A stretch of DNA of 64,000 nt, taken from positions 1,054,001 through 1,118,000 of the forward strand of contig NZ_CP108080.1 in NCBI RefSeq assembly GCF_036181745.1, written 5' to 3'. Position numbers and translations under genes: made by a program. The notes under the pieces are model-generated. The model worked only from the letters and a program-made list of their open reading frames with translations, was not told the DNA's origin and searched no databases. This DNA comes from Streptomyces sp. NBC_00259. Lineage in GTDB: Bacteria > Actinomycetota > Actinomycetes > Streptomycetales > Streptomycetaceae. Positions 25,228-33,531 of this stretch are shown piece after piece; within the stretch, counting starts at the first letter, position 1; every line of letters starts with the position of its first letter.

Positions 25228-26376
25228 GTGGCCAGTGCGATCCGGGGGAAGGACCTGGCCGGTCTGCGGAAGATCAACGCCGCCGTGGTGCTCCGCGCGC
25301 TGCACGCCCGCAGCCCGCAGACGCTCAGCCAGCTGACCGCGGTCACGGGTCTGTCCCGGCCCACGGTCGAGGGCCTGGTGGAGACACTGTCCGCCCTCGG
25401 GTGGGTGGCCGGGACCGAGGAGAGCCCTTCGGGAAGGGCCGGCGGCAGGCCTGCCCGCTCCTTCCGGTTCCGGGCCGAGGCGGGCGTGGTCGTCGGAGTG
25501 GACATCGGCCTGCACAAGATCGTGCTACAGCTGTCCGACCTGGCGGGCGGCACCCTCGCCCGTGCACGGGAGGACACCGATCCGGAGATGACGGGGTGGG
25601 CGCGCCTGGAGTTCCTGCGCGCACGCCTGGCGAGCTTTCTGTCCGAACACGCCGTGAGCGCCGACCGGTTGCTGGCGATCGCCGTCGGCGTTCCCGGCAT
25701 GGTCGACGCGACGGGCAGGGTCAGGTCACAGGTGATCCCGGACTGGAACGACGTCGACCTCGCCCGGCGGCTCGCGGACGCGTTCCCCTGCAGGATCCTT
25801 GTGGAGAACGATGCCAATCTGGCCGTCGTCGCCGAGCACTGGCGGGGCTCCGCCGCGTTGGTGGACGACATCGTCTGCATCCTCGCCGGCCGCCGGATCG
25901 CCGCCGGGCTTCTGCTGTCGGGGCGCCTGCACCGAGGGCGGCGTGGCGGCGCGGGCGAGATGAGCACGCTCCCCCACCTCGGTCTGGGGCCGGCTCACAA
26001 GTCCCTGAACTGGAACGGTGAGCGCCGGCCCGGCGAATCGGATATCGAGGCGCTCACCCGCGCGGTCGCGGACAAGGATCCGGAGGCCCTTTCGGCCATC
26101 GACGACTTCGCACGGCGGCTGGCTCCGGCGATCGCGGCTCTGATTCTGGCGGTCGACCCGGACCTCGTGGTTCTCGCCGGCGGGATCAGCCCGCTGGCCA
26201 ACGCCATGATCCCCTCACTGACCGAGCAGCTCGGCCACATCACCCAGCACGTGCCGCGCGTGACCGTCAGCGTGCTCGGCGACGACGTGGTGGCCTGCGG
26301 CGCCGCACGCATCGCCCTGGACGCCGTGAACGGTGAGCTCCTGGACGACCCGGGATCCCTGCGTCCCCTGCACTGA
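25228..26376 (+). CDS. ROK-family transcriptional repressor
   Basis: A 382-residue XylR/NagC-type regulator. The N-terminal winged helix (TLSQLTAVTGLSRPTVEGLVETL) is at about residues 30-55, then an AT-hook-like SPSGRAGGRPARS, then a sugar-kinase-like ROK domain (VGVDIGLHKIVLQLSDL; IAVGVPGMVD; LVENDANLAVVAEH). The kinase/zinc signature of active ROK enzymes (ExGH and CxCGxxGC) is absent, so it is a sugar-sensing repressor, not a kinase. GTG 25228 lies 8 bases after GGAGG; the frame is open to ATG 25213, which includes that site. It probably controls the downstream dehydrogenase gene, 87 bases away on the same strand. Confidence 0.85.
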   Translation: MASAIRGKDLAGLRKINAAVVLRALHARSPQTLSQLTAVTGLSRPTVEGLVETLSALGWVAGTEESPSGRAGGRPARSFRFRAEAGVVVGVDIGLHKIVLQLSDLAGGTLARAREDTDPEMTGWARLEFLRARLASFLSEHAVSADRLLAIAVGVPGMVDATGRVRSQVIPDWNDVDLARRLADAFPCRILVENDANLAVVAEHWRGSAALVDDIVCILAGRRIAAGLLLSGRLHRGRRGGAGEMSTLPHLGLGPAHKSLNWNGERRPGESDIEALTRAVADKDPEALSAIDDFARRLAPAIAALILAVDPDLVVLAGGISPLANAMIPSLTEQLGHITQHVPRVTVSVLGDDVVACGAARIALDAVNGELLDDPGSLRPLH

Positions 26377-26463
26377 TGCACGGCCTGTCCCTGCCAGGGG
26401 CCGCAGGCGACACGTACGTCTTCACCCTCCCTTCTCGACGCGCTGCGACAGAAAGAGCGACGG

Positions 26464-27726
26464 ATGTCCGACGCAACAACACTGCTGGTGGTCGGCGCGG
26501 GTGACCGCGGAACCGGTCACGCCCGCTACGCCCTGCGCCATCCCGGCCGCGCACGGGTCGTGGCCGTGGCCGAGCCGGTACGCGTACGGCGCGAGCGGTT
26601 CGCCGCCGAGCACGGCCTCGCCGCCGCCGACACCATGACGGACTGGCGCCGGGCGGCGGAGCGGGGCCGGATCGCGGACGCGGTCCTGCTCTGCACTCTG
26701 GACCGCGACCATCTGGAGCCCGCACTGGCGTTCGCCGCGCAGGGCTACGACATCATGCTGGAGAAGCCGATGGCCTTGGACGAGGCGTCCTGCCGCGCCA
26801 TCGTCGCCGCCGTCGAGAAGGCCGGAGTGATCCTGGCCGTCGGCCACGTCCTGCGCTACACCCCGTACACCAGGGCCCTGAAGGGCGTCCTCGACGAGGG
26901 CCGGATCGGAGACGTCGTCAGTGTCCAGCACCTGGAACCGGTCGGGCACTGGCACCAGGCGCATTCGTACGTCCGCGGCAACTGGCGGCGTACGGACGAG
27001 GCCACGTCGATGCTGATGGCGAAGTCCTGCCACGACCTGGACTGGCTGCAGTACATCGTCGGGGAGCCGCCGGCCCGCGTCTCCAGCTTCGGCCGCCTCA
27101 CGCACTTCACACCCGCCAACCGCCCTCGGGACGCCGCCGACCGCTGCGTGGAGTGCCCCGTACGCGGCGGGTGCGCCTTCGACGCGGTACGGCTCTACGG
27201 CGACCGGCTCACCGCCGGCGACCACGGCTGGCCGCTGTCCGTCGTGCTCGACACCTTCACCGAGCAGGCCCTGGACGACGCCCTGCGCACCGGCCCGTAC
27301 GGCCGCTGCGTGTACGCCTGCGACAACGACGTCGTCGACCACCAGGTCGTCGCCATGGAGTTCGCCGGTGGTGCCACCGCCACCTTCACCATGACCGGCT
27401 TCACGGAGATGGCCGACCGCCGCACCCAGATCTTCGGCACCCGCGGCGAGATCCGCGGCGACGGCCGCATGCTGCGCATCCACGACTTCCGCACAGGCAC
27501 CACCGAGGAGATCGACACCGTCCCCACCGGGGACATGTCCGCCGCCGGCGGTCACGGCGGCGGCGACGAGGGCCTGATGGACGCCTTCGTCGCGGCGGTC
27601 GCCGCCCAGGACCCCTCGCTCGTCCTGTCCGGTCCGCGGGAGTCACTGCTCAGTCACCTGTCCGTCCTCGGCGCGGAGCACGCGCGTCACACAGGCACCG
27701 TCGTCGACGTGGCCCTCACCTCCTGA
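26464..27726 (+). CDS. Gfo/Idh/MocA-family dehydrogenase
   Basis: A 420-residue NAD(P)-dependent sugar/inositol-type dehydrogenase. The Rossmann loop is VVGAGDRGTGHARYA, the DYDIMLEKPMALD segment has the catalytic-site Lys of the EKP motif, and HVLRYTPYTRALK starts the second domain. A mid-protein cysteine cluster, RCVECPVRGGCAF, occurs in a subgroup of this family and could bind a metal. ATG 26464 after GAAAGAGCGACGG. Its location behind a ROK regulator suggests control by a sugar, but no transporter genes are adjacent. Confidence 0.86.
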   Translation: MSDATTLLVVGAGDRGTGHARYALRHPGRARVVAVAEPVRVRRERFAAEHGLAAADTMTDWRRAAERGRIADAVLLCTLDRDHLEPALAFAAQGYDIMLEKPMALDEASCRAIVAAVEKAGVILAVGHVLRYTPYTRALKGVLDEGRIGDVVSVQHLEPVGHWHQAHSYVRGNWRRTDEATSMLMAKSCHDLDWLQYIVGEPPARVSSFGRLTHFTPANRPRDAADRCVECPVRGGCAFDAVRLYGDRLTAGDHGWPLSVVLDTFTEQALDDALRTGPYGRCVYACDNDVVDHQVVAMEFAGGATATFTMTGFTEMADRRTQIFGTRGEIRGDGRMLRIHDFRTGTTEEIDTVPTGDMSAAGGHGGGDEGLMDAFVAAVAAQDPSLVLSGPRESLLSHLSVLGAEHARHTGTVVDVALTS

Positions 27727-27785
27727 GCCCAGGCCGCGCCTGAGTTCAGCCCTCCACTGCGAGCACAGCGTGCTCGTCCGCGGCA

Positions 27786-28604
27786 TCAGCAGGGCGGTCC
27801 TGCCTGCACGCAGTGGGTGCTGGCGACGGGATCGGTGTAGTCGAGGGTGATCTGCTGCCAGGCGTGGTGGAACGTCAGGTCGGTGACGGCGAGCAGGCGG
27901 CCCCGCTGGTCACGCAGGTACCGGCGCACGGTCAGCTCAGGGCTGGTCGCGGAGCCCGGCCGCGTGTCGTGACGGGTGAGCGTGATCGTCTCCCTGACGG
28001 CCGGACGGAATCCGGCACGGACGGTCCACTGATGGAACAGCCGCAGATCGGGGTCGGTCACCGGCAGCCGGGGCATGTAGCGGGAGAGTTCCGGAACCTC
28101 CATCACGGCCATGGGCGTGAAGCGGGTGACGGCCTCGTGCATCGGCTCGCCCGAGACGGTGACGGCCCGCTGATGGTGCACCAGAGCCGGCCGGACGGGC
28201 GCGATGCCGAGCACACCGGCCATGGCCGCGGACACCGGTGCGCTGAACAGACGCCCCTGGATCAGACAGTCGGCGACATCGACGGGGAAGACCGGCACGG
28301 CCTGCTCCGCCTCCGTGAACGCCGCGCGGGCGACATGGGACGCGGCGGAGTCCGCTCCGGACGCGGCGACGGCCCCGGCCACGTACGTGCCCCGGCGGTC
28401 CGTCACCACGAGCCCTTTGTCCCGCAGGCGTTGAAGCGCGGCTCTGACGGTGTACCTGTTCACGCTGAACCGGGCGGTGAGTATCCGCTCGGGAGGCAGC
28501 TTGGTGTGCGAGGGCATACGGCCTGCCGCGATCTCACCCTCAAGGTGTGCGGAGATGCGCAGATAGGCCGGAACGGCATCACGCTGACGGCGCGATGGGG
28601 ACAC
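27786..28604 (-). CDS. GntR/HutC-family regulator (UTRA domain)
   Basis: A 272-residue regulator. The winged helix is at about 13-78 (YLRISAHLEGEIAAGRMPSHTKLPPERIL, then FSVNRYTVRAALQRLRDKGLV, wing RRGTYVA), followed by a UTRA ligand-binding domain (about 95-265). GTG 28604 is 7 bases after GAGGTG. It faces a decayed PEP-mutase-family gene across a 173-base region that contains a DasR-like operator, so it probably controls itself and once controlled that gene. The effector is unknown; UTRA domains commonly bind sugar phosphates, histidine derivatives or phosphonates. Confidence 0.85.
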   Translation of the reverse strand: MSPSRRQRDAVPAYLRISAHLEGEIAAGRMPSHTKLPPERILTARFSVNRYTVRAALQRLRDKGLVVTDRRGTYVAGAVAASGADSAASHVARAAFTEAEQAVPVFPVDVADCLIQGRLFSAPVSAAMAGVLGIAPVRPALVHHQRAVTVSGEPMHEAVTRFTPMAVMEVPELSRYMPRLPVTDPDLRLFHQWTVRAGFRPAVRETITLTRHDTRPGSATSPELTVRRYLRDQRGRLLAVTDLTFHHAWQQITLDYTDPVASTHCVQAGPPC

Positions 28605-28659
28605 GAGAATTCACCTCACGGAATGTGACGGTCCGAGCGCAGTGCGGCATCAAGCTAGC

Positions 28660-28675
28660 ATTGGTCTACACCTCT
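28660..28675. promoter_or_regulatory. DasR/GntR-like operator
   Basis: ATTGGTCTACACCTCT matches 13 of 16 positions of the DasR-responsive element consensus ACTGGTCTAGACCACT (established knowledge). It lies between the GntR gene and the divergent pseudogene, about 56 bases upstream of the GntR start. It may bind the adjacent GntR/UTRA protein, DasR itself, or both. Confidence 0.55.
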
Positions 28676-28777
28676 AAGCCAAGCCGGGACCCGGCCATCC
28701 CACAAGCTGAAACAAGCCGTCATCACTGCGGTAACCCTGTCCGGTGGGGCGTCGGGGCTCGTGGTGCAATACCGCTC

Positions 28778-29304
28778 ATGGCGACACTTCTTGACAAGGC
28801 ACGGATGTTCCGCGCTCTGCATGTGCCGGGCAGTCCGCTGATCCTTCCCAACGCGTAGGACGCGGCGTCCGCGCGCGTGGTGGCCCAGGCAGGTGCTCGC
28901 GCGCTCGCGACCACCAGCGCCGGCGTCGCGTGGTCACTCGGGTACGGCGACGGCGACCATCTCAGCCGCGACCAGGCACTGCGCGCGATCTCCAGGATCA
29001 CGGCCGCGGTCGATGCACCGGTCACCGCCGACGTCGAGCGCGGCTACGCGACCTCAGGACACTCGTGGACTCCGCGCCCCTGCCGGTGAACGTCCTGACC
29101 GGCCCCGGTGCGCTGCCCGCGTCCGAGCTCGCCGGGACGGGAGTCGCCCGCATCAGCGCGGGGTCCTCCATCGCCGAGGCGGCGTACGGACTGGTCCGGC
29201 GCGCCGCCCGCGAACTGCTGTCCCAGGGCACGACGGACACGCTGCAGGGTGGATTCGACTACGCCACCCTCAACACCCTCCTCCTGGCCGAACCCGCACG
29301 CTGA
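28778..29304 (+). pseudogene. Decayed isocitrate lyase/PEP-mutase family gene
   Basis: The first 26 codons (ATLLDKARMFRALHVPGSPLILPNA) end in TAG at 28856-28858, exactly where the family has Trp in LPNAWDAASA. The frame then continues with DAASARVVAQAGARALATTSAGVAWSLGYGDG and VTADVERGYATS. Around 29050 the sequence jumps, with a frame change, to the family C terminus (LPVNVLTGPGALPASELAGTGVARISAG, ending LLLAEPAR). The central region with the catalytic residues, roughly 100 codons, is gone. A nonsense codon plus a deletion/frameshift make this a pseudogene of the enzymes that make or break C-C or C-P bonds in 2-oxo acids. Confidence 0.85.
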
Positions 29305-29547
29305 GACGCCGGCAGGCCCACACATGCACGGCCCGAGGCTCCCGCGCGGCCTCGGGCCGGTGAGGATGTGCCGGTCACCCGCTTGCGTCTGCTGACGTGC
29401 CGACAGCTTCTCCGCACAGCAGGCTCGTGTGCAGCACCGGGGATCACCTCTCGCGATCGGCACGGTCCGCGCCTGACCTGACAGGCGAGCCTGCCCGAGG
29501 GCGCAGGGCTCGGCTGTACGGCTGACGACTTACGAGAGAGGAACGGG

Positions 29548-30174
29548 ATGTCGCACAACAGCGGCAGGACCCGCTGGAGGCGCTTCGCACTCGTCATGGT
29601 GCCGAGCCTGCTGGTCACCGCGGCCCTTGGTCTCACCATGGCGCAGGGGGCTCTTGCCGCGTCGTTCCTCATCTCCGGCCAGAAGTTCAAGCTCTCCGCC
29701 GACAGGCTGGCCGCCCGGGGACTCAGCATCTACGGCATGGTGGACAGGACCAGGAAGGGTGACCTCGTGCCCGTCGTGGTCACTGGGGCCAAGCACGTGA
29801 AGATCGACGGACTCTGCCAGTCCGTGGTGGTCCCGGTTCCCGTCCTCGGCCCCTACACGCTCAGGCTCACGGCCGCGGAGCAGGGCGGCCAGGCGGTGGC
29901 GAAGGACTTCTATGTCGACGCGACGACCCTCGAAGCCGATCAGGCATCGCTCTCCGACCTCGACATCGGCATCGCGGCGGGCTCGCTCACGGAGGGGGAG
30001 ATCAACCGAGGCGATCGTAAGTCGCCCTTCTTCAACCCCGACGGCATCGCCCAGCAGGCCGAGGAGGTCGTCCTCACCGACGTGCAGTACCGGGCCGTCG
30101 CGGTCTCGGCCGCCACCCTCAGCGCCCCCGACCTCGAGCTGAGGCTCAAGCAGGGCCTTCACGAGTGTTTCTGA
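29548..30174 (+). CDS. DUF6230 family secreted/surface protein
   Basis: A 208-residue protein with an N-terminal signal-type hydrophobic segment (FALVMVPSLLVTAALGLTMAQGALA, about 13-37) followed by AASFLISGQKFKLSADRLAARG, the family signature. The remainder is beta-rich with one Cys pair candidate (LCQSVVV, HECF end). ATG 29548 after GAGAGAGGAACGG. Function unknown. It is followed by a DUF6114 membrane protein; the two are adjacent in many streptomycetes (established knowledge), suggesting one envelope complex. Confidence 0.82.
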   Translation: MSHNSGRTRWRRFALVMVPSLLVTAALGLTMAQGALAASFLISGQKFKLSADRLAARGLSIYGMVDRTRKGDLVPVVVTGAKHVKIDGLCQSVVVPVPVLGPYTLRLTAAEQGGQAVAKDFYVDATTLEADQASLSDLDIGIAAGSLTEGEINRGDRKSPFFNPDGIAQQAEEVVLTDVQYRAVAVSAATLSAPDLELRLKQGLHECF

Positions 30175-30259
30175 CCTCGTCCACCGGTGCCGGGGCGGAC
30201 GCTCCGTACCCACTCGCCGTAGGTCCCGCCCGTCCCGCTCCACCACAGGGAAGTCCCGC

Positions 30260-30730
30260 GTGATCAAGGAACCGTCCGGCGCCCGCCCGCAATCGTCCGG
30301 CGCCCTCCCGGAACTGCGCCGCAGATGCGCCGAAGCCCTCCGGGGATTCAGGACCTGGAGAGGGGAACGCCCCTTCTGGGCGGGCCTCTTCACCCACGCG
30401 GCCGGGGTGCCCATCCTCTACTTCGCCTACGTGAACCTCAGCCTGGCAGGCATTCCTCTGGCGCTCTCCACCTCGGCCGGGGCAGGGTCCCTGATCATCG
30501 GGGTCCTGCTCATCGTCCTGGGCCTCACCCTCTGGTTCCACCAGGAGGTACGTGTCTTCGCCGGGGCGGCGGCCCTCCTGCTCGCCCTCGTCTCCTTCCC
30601 CGTCGCCAACCTCGGGGGGCTTCTGCTCGGACTGCTCTCCGGACTCATCGGCGGATCCCTGGCCTGCGCCTGGACCCCGCCGAGCACCGCCGCCCAGCCG
30701 CAGCCCACGGCACGTCCCGAAACCTCCTGA
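30260..30730 (+). CDS. DUF6114 family four-helix membrane protein
   Basis: A 156-residue integral membrane protein: a polar N terminus with WRGERPFWAGLF (family signature), then four hydrophobic helices (about 45-65, 70-90, 95-110, 115-135) and a Pro/Thr-rich tail. GTG 30260 has AGGGAAG before it. It lies 85 bases after the DUF6230 gene on the same strand and is probably cotranscribed. Function unknown; likely partner of the DUF6230 protein in the membrane. Confidence 0.82.
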   Translation: MIKEPSGARPQSSGALPELRRRCAEALRGFRTWRGERPFWAGLFTHAAGVPILYFAYVNLSLAGIPLALSTSAGAGSLIIGVLLIVLGLTLWFHQEVRVFAGAAALLLALVSFPVANLGGLLLGLLSGLIGGSLACAWTPPSTAAQPQPTARPETS

Positions 30731-30765
30731 GTCGCTCCGCGGTGGGAGTCCGGCTCCACGGTGGG

Positions 30766-31095
30766 TCACACCGGCGGGTCCGTCGTGGGACGGTGTCCGG
30801 TGACGGTGGAGGAGGGCAGGCGGCCGGCCGTCGCCTTGCCGGTCATCCGGTCGCCGTCGACGGTGACGTCGAAGGTCAGGTTCAGCCGCATCGGCTTGGT
30901 GACCGACTGAGCCCAGGTCAGGCGCTCGCCCTCCTGGGTGAGGGCGGTGAGGGCGGTCTCCAGGCCGTGCCGCTCGTCGCGCGCGACACCCGACAGTGCG
31001 CCCTGCTCGGCGGTCAGGACGAGGACGACGCGCTGCTTGCCGATGGGCGTGGCGATGACCAGGTTCCAGGTGCCCTCGACGGGGTTCGGGGCCAT
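30766..31095 (-). CDS. Small conserved-looking protein downstream of pfpI-type gene
   Basis: A 109-residue beta-rich protein (GTWNLVIATPIGKQRVVLVLT, GDRMTGKATAGRLPSSTVTG) resembling a lipocalin-like or streptavidin-like small barrel; no family is firmly recognised. ATG 31095 comes 2 bases after the stop of the DJ-1/PfpI gene, so translation is coupled and the two probably act together. Confidence 0.68.
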   Translation of the reverse strand: MAPNPVEGTWNLVIATPIGKQRVVLVLTAEQGALSGVARDERHGLETALTALTQEGERLTWAQSVTKPMRLNLTFDVTVDGDRMTGKATAGRLPSSTVTGHRPTTDPPV

Positions 31096-31097
31096 GC

Positions 31098-31757
31098 TCA
31101 GACCTCCACCGTCAGCTCGGCTCCGGTCCCGCGCCACACCGTGCCACGGCGTTCGTAGGCGATGAGTTTCTCCACCGCGTGGGCCACGCGCGGGCCGAGC
31201 TCGCGCTCGAGCAGGTAGAGCGCCACGTCCAGGCCCGAGGTCACGCTCGCGCCGGTCACCAGGTCGCCGTCGTCGACCACGCGGGCGTCCACCGCGACGG
31301 TTCCGGTGGCCGCGAGCAGGTCCCTGCCCATGTGGTGGGTCGTGGCGGGGCGGCCCTCGATGAGTCCGGCCATCGCCAGCACGAGCGAGCCGCCGCAGAC
31401 GGTGGCCACGGTCAGCCCCGGCCGGTCCAGGGACTCCTTGAGCAGGGCGGGCAGCGGGGTGTCGAGCGTGCGGGCGAGGACGGCGGGGATGCTGTCGTCG
31501 GCCGGCTCGTTCCCGTCGGGCAGCCTCCCGAGCGCGCCGGGCACCACCACCAGGTCCGCGTGCTGCGGTCTCAGCGCGGCCGTGGCGCGCAAGGACAGTC
31601 CGCCGAGTCCGCTGGGCACCTGGCGCGGACCCTCGGCGGAGACGAACTCCGCCTCTATCCCGTTCCGGGTGACCATTCCGCTCGCGGACAGCACCTCGTA
31701 CGGTGCGACGGCGTCCAACGGGTCGAACCCGTCGAACAGAACCACCTGGGCGATCAT
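31098..31757 (-). CDS. DJ-1/PfpI-family protein
   Basis: A 219-residue class I glutamine-amidotransferase-like protein. The N terminus AQVVLFDGFDPLDAVAPYEVLS is typical of the AraC-associated/isonitrile-hydratase-like branch. The nucleophile elbow is ATVCGGSLVLAMAGLI with the cysteine present, followed by THHMGRDLL. ATG 31757 follows GGAGGAAGG. It may be a hydratase, glyoxalase or chaperone; the residue set does not decide. It leads a two-gene unit with the small beta-rich protein. Confidence 0.85.
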   Translation of the reverse strand: MIAQVVLFDGFDPLDAVAPYEVLSASGMVTRNGIEAEFVSAEGPRQVPSGLGGLSLRATAALRPQHADLVVVPGALGRLPDGNEPADDSIPAVLARTLDTPLPALLKESLDRPGLTVATVCGGSLVLAMAGLIEGRPATTHHMGRDLLAATGTVAVDARVVDDGDLVTGASVTSGLDVALYLLERELGPRVAHAVEKLIAYERRGTVWRGTGAELTVEV

Positions 31758-32139
31758 GTCGATCCTTCCTCCTGGCTTGTGGCGACCAGCGGTCGGTGAA
31801 TCGACGGTAGCCAGGCCCCCGCGATCATGAACATAGGCCGGGTTGCCATGGGTCAAATGATTCTCGCCAACCCGTTTGACCGGGCATGATGCCCGCATTA
31901 CCTGGTCGGATAGGCCGGCCGGAACCATGCGCTCGGGGCTGTCGGGATCCGCTGGTCAGCAGCCCGCAGCCGGGGCGTCCATGACGTACGTACGGTGATC
32001 GTCGGCCTGGCCGACGCCGGGGAACGAGGCGATTACTTTGTGGCTTTCCGGCGTGGCCGTTGAACGTGGTGGCGCCGGGTCCCGTAGAACAACACGAGCG
32101 GCCCAGGACGGGGGCCGACTGTGGAAAGAGGGAGCCGGC
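31758..32139. other. Divergent regulatory region
   Basis: About 380 bases between the pfpI-type unit (leftward) and the Rieske gene (rightward). No gene seen. Two inverted repeats at 31851-31894 are listed separately. Confidence 0.45.
31851..31894. promoter_or_regulatory. Paired inverted repeats, candidate operators
   Basis: GGTCAAATG and CGTTTGACC (8 of 9 complementary, 13-base spacer) followed at once by the perfect palindrome GGGCAT-G-ATGCCC at 31882-31894. They lie about 100 bases upstream of the DJ-1/PfpI start, a normal distance for regulator binding; no regulator gene is adjacent. Confidence 0.45.
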
Positions 32140-32646
32140 ATGACGGGAACGCAGGGACCGGCGCGCGCCGTGGCGCGCCGCACCGTCTTCACGGCGGCGG
32201 GCGGCGCCGGACTGGCCGCGGCGCTGACGGCGTGCGGTGGATCGGACAGCTCGGGCAGCGTGGCCGAGACGCCGGCGGACGGCGGTACGACAGGCGGTAC
32301 GACAGGCGGGTCCACCGGTGGGTCGACCGGTGGGAGCACCGGCGGAACGACGGGCGGCGCCGGCGGCAAGGTCCTCGGCAGCACCGCGGACATCCCGGAG
32401 GGTGGCGGCAAGGTCTTCGGCGATGTCGTGGTGACCCAGCCGAAGGCCGGTGAGTTCAAGGCGTTCTCGTCGAGGTGCACCCATCAGGGCTGCGCGGTCA
32501 AGGACGTCTCCGACGGCATGATCAACTGCGCTTGTCACAACAGCATGTTCGACGCGACGGACGGCAGCGTGAAGGGCGGACCGGCGACGTCGCCGCTGCC
32601 GGCCGCGTCGATCGTCGTGGAGGGCGACTCGATCAAGCTCGCTTGA
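32140..32646 (+). CDS. Rieske [2Fe-2S] lipoprotein, Tat-type signal
   Basis: A 168-residue exported electron-transfer protein. The N terminus has a Tat-like motif (ARRTVFTAAGG) and a lipobox LTAC with Cys at 32, then a 30-residue (Thr/Ser)-Gly-Gly linker (about 47-76). The Rieske fold has both cluster loops: CTHQGC (Cys113, His115, disulfide Cys118) and CACHNSMF (Cys130, His133, disulfide Cys132). ATG 32140 after AAAGAGGGAG. The partner oxidase or dehydrogenase is not in the neighbourhood, so its place in electron transport is unknown. Confidence 0.9.
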   Translation: MTGTQGPARAVARRTVFTAAGGAGLAAALTACGGSDSSGSVAETPADGGTTGGTTGGSTGGSTGGSTGGTTGGAGGKVLGSTADIPEGGGKVFGDVVVTQPKAGEFKAFSSRCTHQGCAVKDVSDGMINCACHNSMFDATDGSVKGGPATSPLPAASIVVEGDSIKLA

Positions 32647-32647
32647 T

Positions 32648-32745
32648 CGAGTCGGTCCGCGCCCGACCGCGTCGGACCGGGCCGGAACGTACGGCATAGG
32701 ACCGGATCGGACCGGAGCCGACCGGGTCGGACCGGAGCGAGCACC
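32648..32745. repeat. Degenerate CGGACCGG repeats between convergent genes
   Basis: About eight imperfect copies of a (G)TCGGACCGG-like unit in both orientations in fewer than 100 bases, between the Rieske and isochorismatase-fold genes. It can form several alternative hairpins and may serve as a bidirectional terminator. Confidence 0.6.
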
Positions 32746-32753
32746 CGGCCTCT

Positions 32754-33404
32754 TCACGACCTCGCGGCTCGGCGCGGGCCCTTCCAGCACGCGAGCACGT
32801 CGTCCGTGGCGGTGATGGTGGCGACGAGAGCGAGCGTGTTCCTGATCATCGCGGGGGTGTACTCGGGGGGCACCCCCGCGATGGCGTCCGCGGGGACGAC
32901 CGCGGTGTAACCGAGGTTGACGGCGTCGAAGACGGCGTTCGGTATCGCCACATTGGCCGAGACACCCGTGATGACCAGGGTGCGGCAGCCCAGATTGCGC
33001 AGGAGCGCGTCGACGTCCGTGCCCGCGATCGGCGACAGGCCGTGCATTCTGCGGACGACGATGTCCTCGTCCGCGACCTCGATCGGCTCGGCGATACGGA
33101 CCGCCTTGCTGCCGGAGTGCTGCTGCACGGGCAGCCGCGCGGCCGCCCTGAAGAGGCGGGCGTTGTGGTTGGCACCGCGTCCGTCGGGGCGGCGCTCCGC
33201 CACCGCGTGCATGACCTGCACACCGGCCTCGTGGGCGACGGCGACGAGCCGCCCCACATTCTCCAGCGCCCCGGACGACCGTGCCTGCGCGGCGAGTTCC
33301 GGCAGGGCGCTGTCCCTGCCCACGACACCCTGCTGGCACTCGACGGTCAGCAGGACCGTGCCGGCCGGGTCGAGCTGCTGCATCAGCTGTTCGTACGAGG
33401 GCAT
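32754..33404 (-). CDS. Isochorismatase-fold protein lacking the catalytic cysteine
   Basis: A 216-residue protein of the cysteine-hydrolase (isochorismatase-like) superfamily: LLTVECQQGVVG at the N-terminal strand, where Asp is usual, ARLFRAA, SKAVRIAEPIEV and ITGVSANVAIPNAVFDAVNLGY. The nucleophile position (VCV in active members) reads NVAIPN, so the cysteine is Ala, and the usual Asp is Glu. It is either an inactive homologue or has changed chemistry. ATG 33404 follows AGAGGGG. Not linked to siderophore or nicotinamide genes here. Confidence 0.82.
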   Translation of the reverse strand: MPSYEQLMQQLDPAGTVLLTVECQQGVVGRDSALPELAAQARSSGALENVGRLVAVAHEAGVQVMHAVAERRPDGRGANHNARLFRAAARLPVQQHSGSKAVRIAEPIEVADEDIVVRRMHGLSPIAGTDVDALLRNLGCRTLVITGVSANVAIPNAVFDAVNLGYTAVVPADAIAGVPPEYTPAMIRNTLALVATITATDDVLACWKGPRRAARS

Positions 33405-33531
33405 CGCTGCGCCCCTCTCGTCGATGCGTGTCACGGGGTGACCGGGCGCGCGACGCTAACCGCCATTGCGCCACGAGGGAAGAGCCCTCATGCTTTCTGA
33501 CACCTAGTCATCTAACGGGAAGGGGCCTCGG

